Assembly (NCBI GenBank): GCA_050248375.1
Contig: JBFWSL010000132.1
Span: 1 to 10,409, forward strand
Direction of reading: 5' to 3'
Origin: JAYZVT01 sp050248375
GTDB lineage: Bacteria; Pseudomonadota; Alphaproteobacteria; Rhizobiales; Methyloligellaceae
Length of the DNA: 10,409 nucleotides
Below the pieces are notes generated by a model. That model had not been told where the DNA came from. It made no database searches and saw nothing but the letters and a program-made list of their open reading frames with translations. Made by a program: the position numbers and the translations under genes. This document shows, piece by piece, positions 1 through 6,045 of the stretch; positions within the stretch are counted from its first letter, which is position 1, and each line of letters opens with the position of its first letter.

Positions 1-740
1 ACCGACGCATGGGTGGCCATGAAGCTCTCCGTCGCCCTGTCCAGCGCTTCCCGCGCCCGCGCCATGCGCCTGGCCGAGCGCGCCAGCGCCTCGCCCGTGA
101 TCCCGAGCGTCTCCAGTTGCTTCAGCGCCGCGCGAACGCGTACCCGCTCGAAGCGCCTGTCCTCGTTGCTGGGATCCTCGATCCAGGAGAGGCCCTGCGC
201 TTCCAGCATCGCCCTGAGCCGGGCCCTGGGAACGGTCAGCAGCGGTCGCAGCACCGGAATGCCGGCCCAGGCGATGCGGCCGGCGATGCCGCTCAGGCCG
301 TCCACGCCGCTGCCCCGCGCCAGCCGCATGACCAGCGTTTCCGCCTGGTCCTCCAGGTGATGCGCGGTGACGATGGCGCCGATGCCGTGGGCGTGCGAAT
401 GGGCGGCCATCAGGTCGTAGCGGGCGATGCGCGCCGCCGCCTGCACGCCGGTCGCGGGCTTGATGCCTTCCCAGCGCAGCACCGCCGCGTCCAATCCGAG
501 CGCGCGGGCAGCTTTCGCCACCGCCCTGGCTTCCCTCGCCGCCTCCGGTCTCAGCCCGTGATCGACGCTGAGGACGGTGAGTTTCGCGCGGGCCCGGGGA
601 TCGCAGGCGCGCCAGCGCGCGGCCAGATGCATGAGCGCGGTGCTGTCCGCCCCGCCCGAGACGGCAAGCGCGGCATGCGCGATGCCCTCGATCGGGCGGA
701 AGAGGTCCGTGATCTCGCTGTCGCTGAACCCCGCCTGCAC
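1..740 (-). CDS. tilS: tRNA(Ile)-lysidine synthase TilS, 3' end cut by window edge
   Basis: TilS uses ATP and lysine to convert the wobble cytidine of the CAU-anticodon isoleucine tRNA to lysidine, in the cytoplasm; it is normally essential. The visible 246 codons contain the PP-loop ATP-binding motif SGGADS at about residues 28-33, the following VDHGLRPEA block, and the family's HHLEDQAETLVMRL segment near residue 120, in the usual order and spacing. The C-terminal tRNA-binding part lies outside the window. I chose the GTG at 740-738: it has AGGA five bases upstream, gives the N-terminal length normal for the family, and leaves a 4-base gap after the cpoB stop. The frame stays open further upstream into cpoB, so a longer start is formally possible. 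It probably shares a transcript with cpoB, the usual alphaproteobacterial order. Confidence 0.93.
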   Translation of the reverse strand, partial: MQAGFSDSEITDLFRPIEGIAHAALAVSGGADSTALMHLAARWRACDPRARAKLTVLSVDHGLRPEAAREARAVAKAARALGLDAAVLRWEGIKPATGVQAAARIARYDLMAAHSHAHGIGAIVTAHHLEDQAETLVMRLARGSGVDGLSGIAGRIAWAGIPVLRPLLTVPRARLRAMLEAQGLSWIEDPSNEDRRFERVRVRAALKQLETLGITGEALARSARRMARAREALDRATESFMATHAS

Positions 741-744
741 GGTC

Positions 745-1818
745 CTAGCACCCGGCGCGGCGCGCTTCCGTCGCCGCGCGCTGCTTCAGGTAGTCGGCCG
801 CGTCGGGGAACTTGCGGCCCACCTCGGCGATGGTGGCGCAGGCGTCTTCCTTGTTGCCGAGCTGAGCCAGCGAGGTGCCCAGCCGCAGCAGGCTTTCGGC
901 CGCCTTGCTGCTGTTGGGATAACGCTGGTAGGCCTTGAGGAAACTGTCAGCCGCCTGCTTGTACTGGTTGCGCATGAAATAGGTCTCGCCCAGCCAGTAT
1001 TGCGCGTTGCCGGCAAGCGCGTCCGAGGGGAAATTGGACAGGAACATCCGGAACCCCTGCTCGGCCGACGCATAGTCGCGGCGCACCAGATTGCCATAGG
1101 CCTGGTCGTAAAGGGCGCGCGCCTGCGCGGGCGGCAGCGCCGCCGTCTGCCCGGCCGGCGCTCCCTGCGGCTGCCCGCCGAGCTGTCCCGGCTGCCCTTC
1201 CGCGCCAAGCTGACCCTCGCCACTGCGCAGTGATGGCGCCTGGCCCTCGCCGCTGCGCAGCGGCGGCGTCTGGCCCCACTGCGGCAACTGCTGCTGTTGC
1301 GGCTGCGCGAAAGGCGGCGTCTGCGGAACGGCCTGCTGCTGCTGGTCCGGCGGCAAGGTGACCGTACCGAATTGCGGCGCCGGCTCCTGCGGAGCGCCCG
1401 GCCCTGCCGGCGACTGGTCTGTCCCCGAGGCACTGAAGGCATTCAGTTGCGACGTGAGCTGTTCGACCTGCCGGGACAAGGCGTTGATCTGGGTTTCCAT
1501 GACCCGGATGCGCTGGTCGGAGTCGCCGGAGAGCGCGCCCGCCGATACGCCGGCGGGCGCCTGCGCGGCCGCCGCGCCGCCGCCGTCGCGCACCAGCGAC
1601 TGCAGCGTGCCAAGCATGGTCTGGATTTCGAGGACCTGCTCCTCGATGTTGCGCACGCGCTGCTCCAGGCTTCCACCCGCCTGCGGCTGGGCTTCCTGGG
1701 GGGGCGCTCCCTGGGCCTGCACCCGGGCGGAACCCGCCGCCATCATCAGGCCTGCGAGCAGCACAAGCAGCGCAGGACGGCGCGCCAGGGCGGAAAACGA
1801 TGCGGAAATGCCTGTCAT
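745..1818 (-). CDS. cpoB: Tol-Pal system protein CpoB (YbgF)
   Basis: Periplasmic TolA-associated protein that links outer-membrane constriction to peptidoglycan synthesis in species where it has been studied. The 357-residue product has a Sec signal peptide (about 1-36, likely cut after VQA), two heptad-rich segments (about 48-78 and 100-128) expected to form the coiled-coil trimerisation region, a Gln/Pro/Gly-rich linker (about 130-232), and a C-terminal TPR domain (about 234-340) with typical helices such as AQYWLGETYFMRNQYKQAAD. It is longer than the enterobacterial protein because of the linker, which includes a duplicated LRSGEGQ segment encoded by a 30-base tandem repeat. The ATG at 1818 starts a good signal peptide but has no clear Shine-Dalgarno sequence; no better start is visible. 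It follows pal after 182 bases and is followed closely by tilS. Confidence 0.93.
   Translation of the reverse strand: MTGISASFSALARRPALLVLLAGLMMAAGSARVQAQGAPPQEAQPQAGGSLEQRVRNIEEQVLEIQTMLGTLQSLVRDGGGAAAAQAPAGVSAGALSGDSDQRIRVMETQINALSRQVEQLTSQLNAFSASGTDQSPAGPGAPQEPAPQFGTVTLPPDQQQQAVPQTPPFAQPQQQQLPQWGQTPPLRSGEGQAPSLRSGEGQLGAEGQPGQLGGQPQGAPAGQTAALPPAQARALYDQAYGNLVRRDYASAEQGFRMFLSNFPSDALAGNAQYWLGETYFMRNQYKQAADSFLKAYQRYPNSSKAAESLLRLGTSLAQLGNKEDACATIAEVGRKFPDAADYLKQRAATEARRAGC
1210..1269 (-). repeat. Two-unit 30-base tandem repeat with palindromic cores inside cpoB
   Basis: Units 1210-1239 and 1240-1269 encode the repeated peptide LRSGEGQ in the CpoB linker. Each has a self-complementary core centred at the same place: CACTGCGCAGTG at 1221-1232 in one, CGCTGCGCAGCG in the other, the latter extending to an 18-base perfect palindrome at 1248-1265. 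The two differences within the cores are symmetric, so both remain perfect palindromes. It may be an intragenic repetitive element or a linker expansion by slippage. Confidence 0.75.
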
Positions 1819-1847
1819 GTGTTTGCGAATGTGCGGAATTGTGGAGC

Positions 1848-1876
1848 CAGCGGGCTAGTCATCGTATCCCGTGGCG
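1848..1876 (-). promoter_or_regulatory. Possible promoter for cpoB-tilS
   Basis: On the minus strand TTGACT (1876-1871, five of six to the -35 consensus) is followed after 17 bases by GATGAC (about 1853-1848, three of six to the -10 consensus). It lies 30 bases before the cpoB ATG and after the two hairpins that follow pal. The weak -10 makes this tentative. Confidence 0.25.
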
Positions 1877-1896
1877 GGCAAGTCAATGCCGCAACC

Positions 1897-1920
1897 GCCG
1901 CCGGAAACACAACCGGCGGC
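1897..1920 (-). other. Perfect GC-rich hairpin between pal and cpoB
   Basis: Arms GCCGCCGG (1897-1904) and CCGGCGGC (1913-1920) are perfectly complementary over 8 bases around an 8-base loop. No T-run follows on either strand, so it is not a canonical intrinsic terminator. It could attenuate transcription or stabilise an RNA end. Confidence 0.5.
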
Positions 1921-1966
1921 CACTTTACCGCACATTCTGGCCAAACCATGATCCCGTCACCGCATG

Positions 1967-1988
1967 CGGCGGGCCATCAGGCCCGCCG
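1967..1988 (-). terminator. GC-rich hairpin 12 bases after pal, possible terminator without a U-tract
   Basis: Nine-base perfect arms, CGGCGGGCC (1967-1975) and GGCCCGCCG (1980-1988), enclose the tetraloop ATCA. The hairpin starts 12 bases beyond the pal stop codon. The lack of a following T-run makes it either a weak terminator, as is common in GC-rich genomes, or an mRNA 3'-end protector. Confidence 0.4.
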
Positions 1989-2000
1989 GCGCGTCCGGGA

Positions 2001-2501
2001 TCAACTGCCCGCGTGGCGTCCCAGCGCGGTCACCGCGCGGCGATTCTGCGACCAGCAGGAGATATCGGCGCACAACGCCACGGGCCTCTCCTTGCCATAG
2101 GAGATCGTCCGCAATCGCTGCGGCGGCACCCCGAGGCTGGCCAGATAGCTCTTGACCGCGGTGGCGCGCTTCGCGCCCAGCGCGATGTTGTATTCGCGCG
2201 TGCCGCGTTCGTCGGCATGGCCCTCGATGGTCACCGAATAGTTCGGATACCGCGCCAGCCAGCGCGCCTGCCCCTGCAATGTCGACATGGCCTGCGGCGT
2301 CAGCGACGAGCTGTCCACCTCGAAATAGACCTTGTCGCCGACACTGGCGGCGAATTCCCGCGGGCTTCCGGGCGTAATGGGCCCTTCGGCGCCGGCGGCG
2401 CCCAGCTCCTGCGGCGGTTTCTTGGAACAACCGGCGGCGAACGCCGCCAGGATCACCATGCCCGCGGCACAGAGCGCGCGGACAACCCCTTCCCGACACA
2501 T
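2001..2501 (-). CDS. pal: Peptidoglycan-associated outer-membrane lipoprotein Pal
   Basis: Pal is anchored in the outer membrane by its lipidated N-terminus, binds peptidoglycan, and exchanges between TolB and the cell wall during Tol-driven constriction. The 166-residue product has a lipoprotein signal ending FAAGC, with Cys25 as the predicted first mature residue; Ala rather than Leu at -3 is slightly atypical. The OmpA-like domain spans about 56-160, with the signature GHADERGTREYNIALGAKRA at 94-113. Asp97 and Arg112 have the 15-residue spacing of the diaminopimelate-binding pair, and CWSQNRRA follows at 149-156. A second cysteine five residues before Cys149 (LCADISC) could form a small disulfide loop. 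The ATG at 2501 has GGGAG eight bases upstream. An intrinsic terminator lies 271 bases upstream, so pal probably has its own promoter. Confidence 0.96.
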   Translation of the reverse strand: MCREGVVRALCAAGMVILAAFAAGCSKKPPQELGAAGAEGPITPGSPREFAASVGDKVYFEVDSSSLTPQAMSTLQGQARWLARYPNYSVTIEGHADERGTREYNIALGAKRATAVKSYLASLGVPPQRLRTISYGKERPVALCADISCWSQNRRAVTALGRHAGS

Positions 2502-2541
2502 ATACTCAACTCCCACTAGACCGGGTGCACACTCCCGGTGC

Positions 2542-2581
2542 GTTAGTGAAGCGTAAAGTCCAACCGTTAACGCAAACTTAC
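2542..2581 (-). promoter_or_regulatory. Candidate pal promoter with a CtrA-like site
   Basis: At 2567-2581 the plus strand reads TTAA, seven bases, TTAC: seven of eight positions of the CtrA consensus TTAA-N7-TTAA. On the minus strand the site ends in TTAACG, which could serve as -35, followed after 17 bases by ACTAAC (about 2547-2542) as a weak -10. This is the geometry of CtrA-activated promoters, where the second half-site overlaps -35. The site is about 66 bases before the pal ATG. The match is short and the -10 poor, so it is only a candidate. Confidence 0.3.
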
Positions 2582-2771
2582 CGGCGGGACGCGGCACAGA
2601 CGTGACCGCCCTATGGCGATCCTGCGTCGGAAGGAGGTTTTTCGGGAGAAATGCGCCTTGATGGCGGGCCACAAACGCCGCCCAAGCCCAATCGTGGCGG
2701 AAAAAAGATCGCCGGGAACCTGGGGGCAAAGCCGGCCGCGCCTGGGGATGGTATGGGGAAAAACTGTGCGG

Positions 2772-2803
2772 AAAACAAAAACGCCGCGCCTCTGGTGCGC
2801 GGC
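2772..2803 (-). terminator. Rho-independent terminator downstream of tolB and the small lipoprotein gene
   Basis: On the minus strand a 7-base perfect stem, GCCGCGC with GCGCGGC and a 7-base loop, is followed directly by GTTTTTGTTTT. This is a textbook intrinsic terminator oriented with the genes. It ends transcripts from tolB and the 45-codon lipoprotein gene and separates them from pal. Confidence 0.85.
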
Positions 2804-2869
2804 TTCGGCGAACAGGACCAGATAATTCGGAGTTACTGGCCCTTTACCGGTTCCGGATGGTGCTGGGAG

Positions 2870-2908
2870 CCGTGCTCACCCGTACCCTTTGGGGCACGGG
2901 TAGCACGG
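2870..2908 (-). other. Strong interrupted hairpin after the small lipoprotein gene
   Basis: Arms of 7 bases (CCGTGCT with AGCACGG), 6 bases (ACCCGT with ACGGGT) and 3 bases (CCC with GGG), separated by a single-base bulge and a small internal loop, close on a TTT loop. It lies about 68 bases after the lipoprotein stop and 67 bases before the intrinsic terminator. There is no T-run. It probably folds in the 3' untranslated RNA and may protect it or release a small stable RNA. Confidence 0.55.
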
Positions 2909-2976
2909 CATCCAGCGTATCCATCCCGGGGAGGAAATACCCCCGCGAAACGGTGAAATCTTGTGTCGTTGCCCAA

Positions 2977-3114
2977 TTAGGCGCGGACAGCCTGCTCAAT
3001 GGTGATCGAGCCCAGCTTGGCCGGCTTGTGCGTCACGTTCTTGCGGCAAGCCCCCAAAGCGGCGGCGGTTGCCACGATCGTGGCGACAACGATCACGCCC
3101 TTCAAACCCTGCAT
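2977..3114 (-). CDS. Small predicted lipoprotein, 45 residues
   Basis: No family is recognised. The 45-residue product starts MQGLKG, continues with a hydrophobic stretch (about 7-22) and ends the signal with LGAC, a canonical lipobox placing the lipidated cysteine at residue 23. The mature part is only 23 residues and begins CRKNVTHKP, so it is basic near the anchor. The size and charge resemble entericidin-like or other tiny lipoproteins, but I see no specific motif. The ATG at 3114 has AAAGGAG placed eight bases upstream, among the best ribosome binding sites in the window, which argues strongly for a real gene. It sits in the tolB-pal gap, after a candidate promoter and before a terminator, so it could be made alone or as the last gene of the tol transcript. 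An envelope role next to Tol-Pal is inferred only from position and lipidation. Confidence 0.8.
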   Translation of the reverse strand: MQGLKGVIVVATIVATAAALGACRKNVTHKPAKLGSITIEQAVRA

Positions 3115-3130
3115 GGTCTTCTCTCCTTTG

Positions 3131-3151
3131 TTAAACGGCACAAGCCGTTAA
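3131..3151 (-). promoter_or_regulatory. Hairpin directly upstream of the lipoprotein ribosome binding site
   Basis: TTAA-A-CGGC-ACAA-GCCG-TTAA forms an 8-base stem with one bulged A and a 4-base loop. On the minus strand it ends three bases before the AGGAG of the small lipoprotein gene. It may expose or hide that ribosome binding site. No known riboswitch class is recognised. Confidence 0.4.
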
Positions 3152-3265
3152 TGGCATGTACCGAAATCCGGACGTTCTAATCAAGGAAGGACTGCACTTA
3201 GGCCCGCGTTTTCTCGGGATATGGTGCGAAAATGCAACGCCCGAATCTCAGCCCCCAACGTCTCA

Positions 3266-3294
3266 AGGCTACAATTGCGGGTAGTCTGTATCAA
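3266..3294 (-). promoter_or_regulatory. Candidate promoter for the small lipoprotein gene
   Basis: TTGATA (3294-3289, five of six to the -35 consensus) lies 17 bases before TAGCCT (3271-3266, three of six to the -10). It is in the 234-base gap between tolB and the lipoprotein gene and would give a leader of roughly 145 bases. Apart from this and the hairpin by the ribosome binding site I see nothing else definite in the gap. Confidence 0.3.
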
Positions 3295-3348
3295 GATGGT
3301 TAACGAAGCTTTTTAACGGCTTTGCCGGGCCGGATAACCCTTGATAAA

Positions 3349-4695
3349 TCAGTTGATTAAGGGTGACCAGGCCGGGTCCGATCCGAAAGCCGGAGTGGCC
3401 ACCGGGCGCTCGTTGTAGCCGGTCAGGTCGATGGAATAGAGCCGGGGCCCGCCCTGGGCGCCCTGCGACTCCCGGAAGAACATCAGCACCCGGCCATTCG
3501 GCGCCCAGGTGGGGCCTTCGTTATGGTAGCCCTCGGTCAGCACCCGCTCGCCGGAACCGTCGGTTTTCATGACCCCGATGAGGAATTGTCCCTGCGTTTG
3601 CTTGGTGAAGGCGATCAGGTCGCCTCTCGGCGACCAGACGGGCGTGGAATAGCTGCCGGTGCCCGCGCTGATGCGCCGGACGTTCGAGCCGTCCGCGTTC
3701 ATCACGTAAAGCTGCTTGCGCCCCTCCCGGTCCGATTCGAACACGATCTGCCGTCCGTCGGGCGAATAGCTGGGCGCGGTGCTGATTCCCTGCACATTGG
3801 TCAGCCGGTAAAGCTTCCGGCCCCGCAGATCCATGGCGAAGATGTTGGTGTTGCCGTCTTCCTGCAGGCTCATGATCACGCGGCCCCCGTCGGGCGAGAA
3901 CCGCGGCGCGAAGCTCATATTGGGGAAATCCCCCAGGCTTTGTCTCTGGCCGGTCTCCACGTTGAGCAGGAACACCCTCGGCGTGCCCGTCTCGTAGGAC
4001 ATGTAGGTGATGTCCTGGCTGGTCGGGCTGAAGCGCGGCGTCAGCACGAGCGCCGAGCCCGAGGTCAGCACCCGCACATTCGCCCCGTCCTGGTCCATCA
4101 CCGCCAGCCGCTTGACGCGGGCGTTCTTCGGACCCGTCTCGTCCACGAACACGATGCGCGTATCGAAATAGCCCTTCTCGCCCGTCAGCCGCTCATAGAC
4201 CGCGTCGGCGATGATATGGCCGATGCGGCGCCAGTTGCGCATGTCGGCGGCCACCTGCTGGCCGGCGAGTTGCTTGCCCGCATAGACGTCCCACAGCCGG
4301 AACTCGGCCGTGATGCGTCCGTCCGCCTGCCGCATCACGCGGCCGATGACCACCGCCTGCGCCTTGATGGCGCTCCAGTCCGGGAAACGCGGCGGCCGCG
4401 CCACGTCGACGCCCTGCTCGATGAAGGCGGCGGGGTCGATGGGCTGGAACAGGCCGGACCGCTCCAGATCCGCCGTGATGACCTTCGACACCTCCATGCC
4501 GAGCTGCTGGTCGTCCAGCGTCGCTCCGGTGAAGCTGGTGATGGCGACGGGGATCGGCTTCAGGCTTCCCCGCGTGACATCCAGCTCCATGACCGCCCGT
4601 GCCGCCGGGGTCTGTGCAATGAGCCCCAGCCACAGCGCCGCGAGCGCCAGAAGCGCGTGGCCGGGGATGGAGCGATGGAAAAGCGAGGTGGTCAT
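3349..4695 (-). CDS. tolB: Tol-Pal system periplasmic beta-propeller TolB
   Basis: TolB is the soluble periplasmic partner that binds Pal and passes it to TolA during envelope constriction. The 448-residue product has a Sec signal peptide (1-34, ending AARA), an N-terminal alpha/beta domain (about 36-165), and a C-terminal six-bladed propeller shown by repeated blocks such as RFSPTSQDITYMSY, RFSPDGGRVIMS, SYSPDGRQIVFESDREG and WSPRGDLIAFTK. Length and layout are normal. Two starts compete. The ATG at 4704 overlaps the tolA stop as ATGA but has its AGAGG immediately adjacent. The in-frame ATG at 4695 has GAGG nine bases upstream and starts a cleaner signal peptide, so I use it. The gene is coupled to tolA and followed by a 234-base gap. 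Confidence 0.96.
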   Translation of the reverse strand: MTTSLFHRSIPGHALLALAALWLGLIAQTPAARAVMELDVTRGSLKPIPVAITSFTGATLDDQQLGMEVSKVITADLERSGLFQPIDPAAFIEQGVDVARPPRFPDWSAIKAQAVVIGRVMRQADGRITAEFRLWDVYAGKQLAGQQVAADMRNWRRIGHIIADAVYERLTGEKGYFDTRIVFVDETGPKNARVKRLAVMDQDGANVRVLTSGSALVLTPRFSPTSQDITYMSYETGTPRVFLLNVETGQRQSLGDFPNMSFAPRFSPDGGRVIMSLQEDGNTNIFAMDLRGRKLYRLTNVQGISTAPSYSPDGRQIVFESDREGRKQLYVMNADGSNVRRISAGTGSYSTPVWSPRGDLIAFTKQTQGQFLIGVMKTDGSGERVLTEGYHNEGPTWAPNGRVLMFFRESQGAQGGPRLYSIDLTGYNERPVATPAFGSDPAWSPLIN

Positions 4696-4700
4696 GACGG

Positions 4701-5591
4701 TCATCCTCTGAACATGTCGCGCGGGTCGAAATTGATGATCATGTCCCGCCAGAGTTCGTATTTGGCCGATGGAAGCTGGTAGGGCTGGCACAGCATGACG
4801 GCGCGCACGGCGCTGTCGGCGGCGGCCTGGAAGAAGGGCGACGGCTCGGTGTTGACCACCTGCGGGTTCGACGTGAGCGTGCCGTCGGGGGCGAGTTGCA
4901 TCCTGAGCCTCACCCTGATGGCGTCCGCCCCGATGCCGCCCACCGGCGGGCTCCAGCATTGCGAGATGCGCGCCCTGAGCGCGTCGATCTCGCTGATGGA
5001 CATGGTCATGTCCTGCCCGCTCTCGCGGCCCCTGGCCTTTTCCTGCGGCGCTGGCGGAGCTTCCGGCCTGGGAGGCGCGCCCGCGTCCGGCGCCTTGTTC
5101 AGCAGCGCCGCGATGCGGTCCGGGTTGAAGTCGTTCTGCTTCTTCTTCGGCGCGTCCTTGGCCGCGGCCTTGTCGCCGTCCTTCTCCACCGCCGCCGGTT
5201 TGGGCTTCGGTTTTGGCGGCTCGGGCTTCTTTTCCACCACCTTCTTCGGCTCGGGCCTGGGCTCCGGCTTCTTCTCCACGGGCTTGGGCTCCGGCGCCTT
5301 GGCCTGCGGCGCGGGCGCGGGCTCGGCTTCCGCCTTCTGCTCGCGCTTGGGCGGCGGGGTTTCCTTCTTCGCCACGGGCTTGGGCGGCTCGGGCTTCGGC
5401 TCGGCCGCCCTGGCCTCCTCCTTGGCGTCCTTCACGCCCGCCTTGATTTTCGTCAGTTCGGTCGGCGACACCAGATCGACCGGGATCGGCTGCGACTCCG
5501 GCACGCTCATGTCCTTGCCCGCGAAGGACACCACGGCCCACAGCAGGATGCCGCAATGCAGTGCTATCGAAGCGACCAGTCCCTTGTGCAT
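4701..5591 (-). CDS. tolA: Cell envelope integrity protein TolA
   Basis: TolA is anchored in the inner membrane, crosses the periplasm, and transmits force from the TolQ-TolR proton motor to TolB and Pal. The 296-residue product has one N-terminal membrane helix (about 4-24, led by HKG), a long Lys/Pro/Glu-rich region (about 60-152), and a globular C-terminal domain (about 196-296). Cys212 in ISQCWSPP and Cys268 in VMLCQPYQ probably correspond to the disulfide of the TolA C-terminal domain. The middle region is PEPK-rich rather than the Ala/Lys helix of the enterobacterial protein, so it may be an extended polyproline-like rod as in TonB. The start ATG lies 10 bases after the tolR stop with GAGG upstream. 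The stop overlaps the alternative tolB ATG. Confidence 0.95.
   Translation of the reverse strand: MHKGLVASIALHCGILLWAVVSFAGKDMSVPESQPIPVDLVSPTELTKIKAGVKDAKEEARAAEPKPEPPKPVAKKETPPPKREQKAEAEPAPAPQAKAPEPKPVEKKPEPRPEPKKVVEKKPEPPKPKPKPAAVEKDGDKAAAKDAPKKKQNDFNPDRIAALLNKAPDAGAPPRPEAPPAPQEKARGRESGQDMTMSISEIDALRARISQCWSPPVGGIGADAIRVRLRMQLAPDGTLTSNPQVVNTEPSPFFQAAADSAVRAVMLCQPYQLPSAKYELWRDMIINFDPRDMFRG
5190..5415 (-). repeat. Low-complexity Pro-Glu-Lys repeat region of tolA
   Basis: Imperfect short repeats encode variations on EPKP, KKPEP and PKPKP in the periplasmic spacer of TolA. The plus strand is rich in GGCTT/GGGCTC motifs. The repeats are irregular and likely to vary in length between relatives. 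Confidence 0.7.
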
Positions 5592-5601
5592 CGGTTACGC
5601 C

Positions 5602-6045
5602 TCACTGACCGTCCTTGAGCTCGGTCACCAGCGCGATGCGCCGGAACCCGGCCGCGCTGACCGTGCCCATGACCCGCATGACCGTCCCGTAGTCGGTCTG
5701 CCGGTCGCCGCGCACGAAGATGCGCTCCTCGTAGCCCGCATTGGTGATAGCGACCAGTTTGGGCACAATTTCGTCGAGCTTCATCTCGGTTTCCTGCAGG
5801 AAGATCTTGCCCTCCCGCGTCACCGAGATGGTCAGCGGCTCCTTGTCGCCCTGCAGCTCCCTGGCCTCGGTCCTGGGCAGGTCGATGGGCACGCCGACCG
5901 TCAGCAGCGGCGCCGTCACCATGAAGATGATGAGCAGCACCAGCATCACGTCCACGAAGGGCGTGACGTTGATCTCGCTCATCGGCCGGTGCCGGCCGCG
6001 CCTGGAGCGCGAACGTCCCGACGATCCCTGGAGCGCGGCGCCCAT
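5602..6045 (-). CDS. tolR: Tol-Pal proton-channel subunit TolR
   Basis: TolR of the ExbD/TolR family pairs with TolQ to use the proton motive force. The 147-residue product has a short basic cytoplasmic N-terminus, the family signature MSEINVTPFVDVMLVLLIIF at about 22-41 with Asp32 at the position of the essential proton-carrying aspartate, one membrane helix (about 30-52), and a periplasmic domain (about 65-147). Its ATG overlaps the tolQ stop by one base (TGATG), so translation is coupled. Length and motif are typical. Confidence 0.96.
   Translation of the reverse strand: MGAALQGSSGRSRSRRGRHRPMSEINVTPFVDVMLVLLIIFMVTAPLLTVGVPIDLPRTEARELQGDKEPLTISVTREGKIFLQETEMKLDEIVPKLVAITNAGYEERIFVRGDRQTDYGTVMRVMGTVSAAGFRRIALVTELKDGQ

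Noticed and set aside
2651..2956. Plus-strand 101-codon frame preceded by AAGGAGG
   Set aside because: The AAGGAGG is too far from the ATG, the frame runs through the terminator hairpin on the other strand, and the product has no recognisable features.
3300..3318. TTAACG repeated around AAGCTTT as a possible CtrA site after tolB
   Set aside because: The TTAA half-sites are separated by nine bases, not the seven CtrA requires.
3523..4782. 419-codon plus-strand frame opposite tolB
   Set aside because: Antisense shadow of the propeller coding sequence, with no domain features.
4705..5556. N-terminal extension of the tolB frame, suggesting a TolA-TolB fusion
   Set aside because: This stretch is the wrong frame of tolA; TolB has its own signal peptide starting at 4695.
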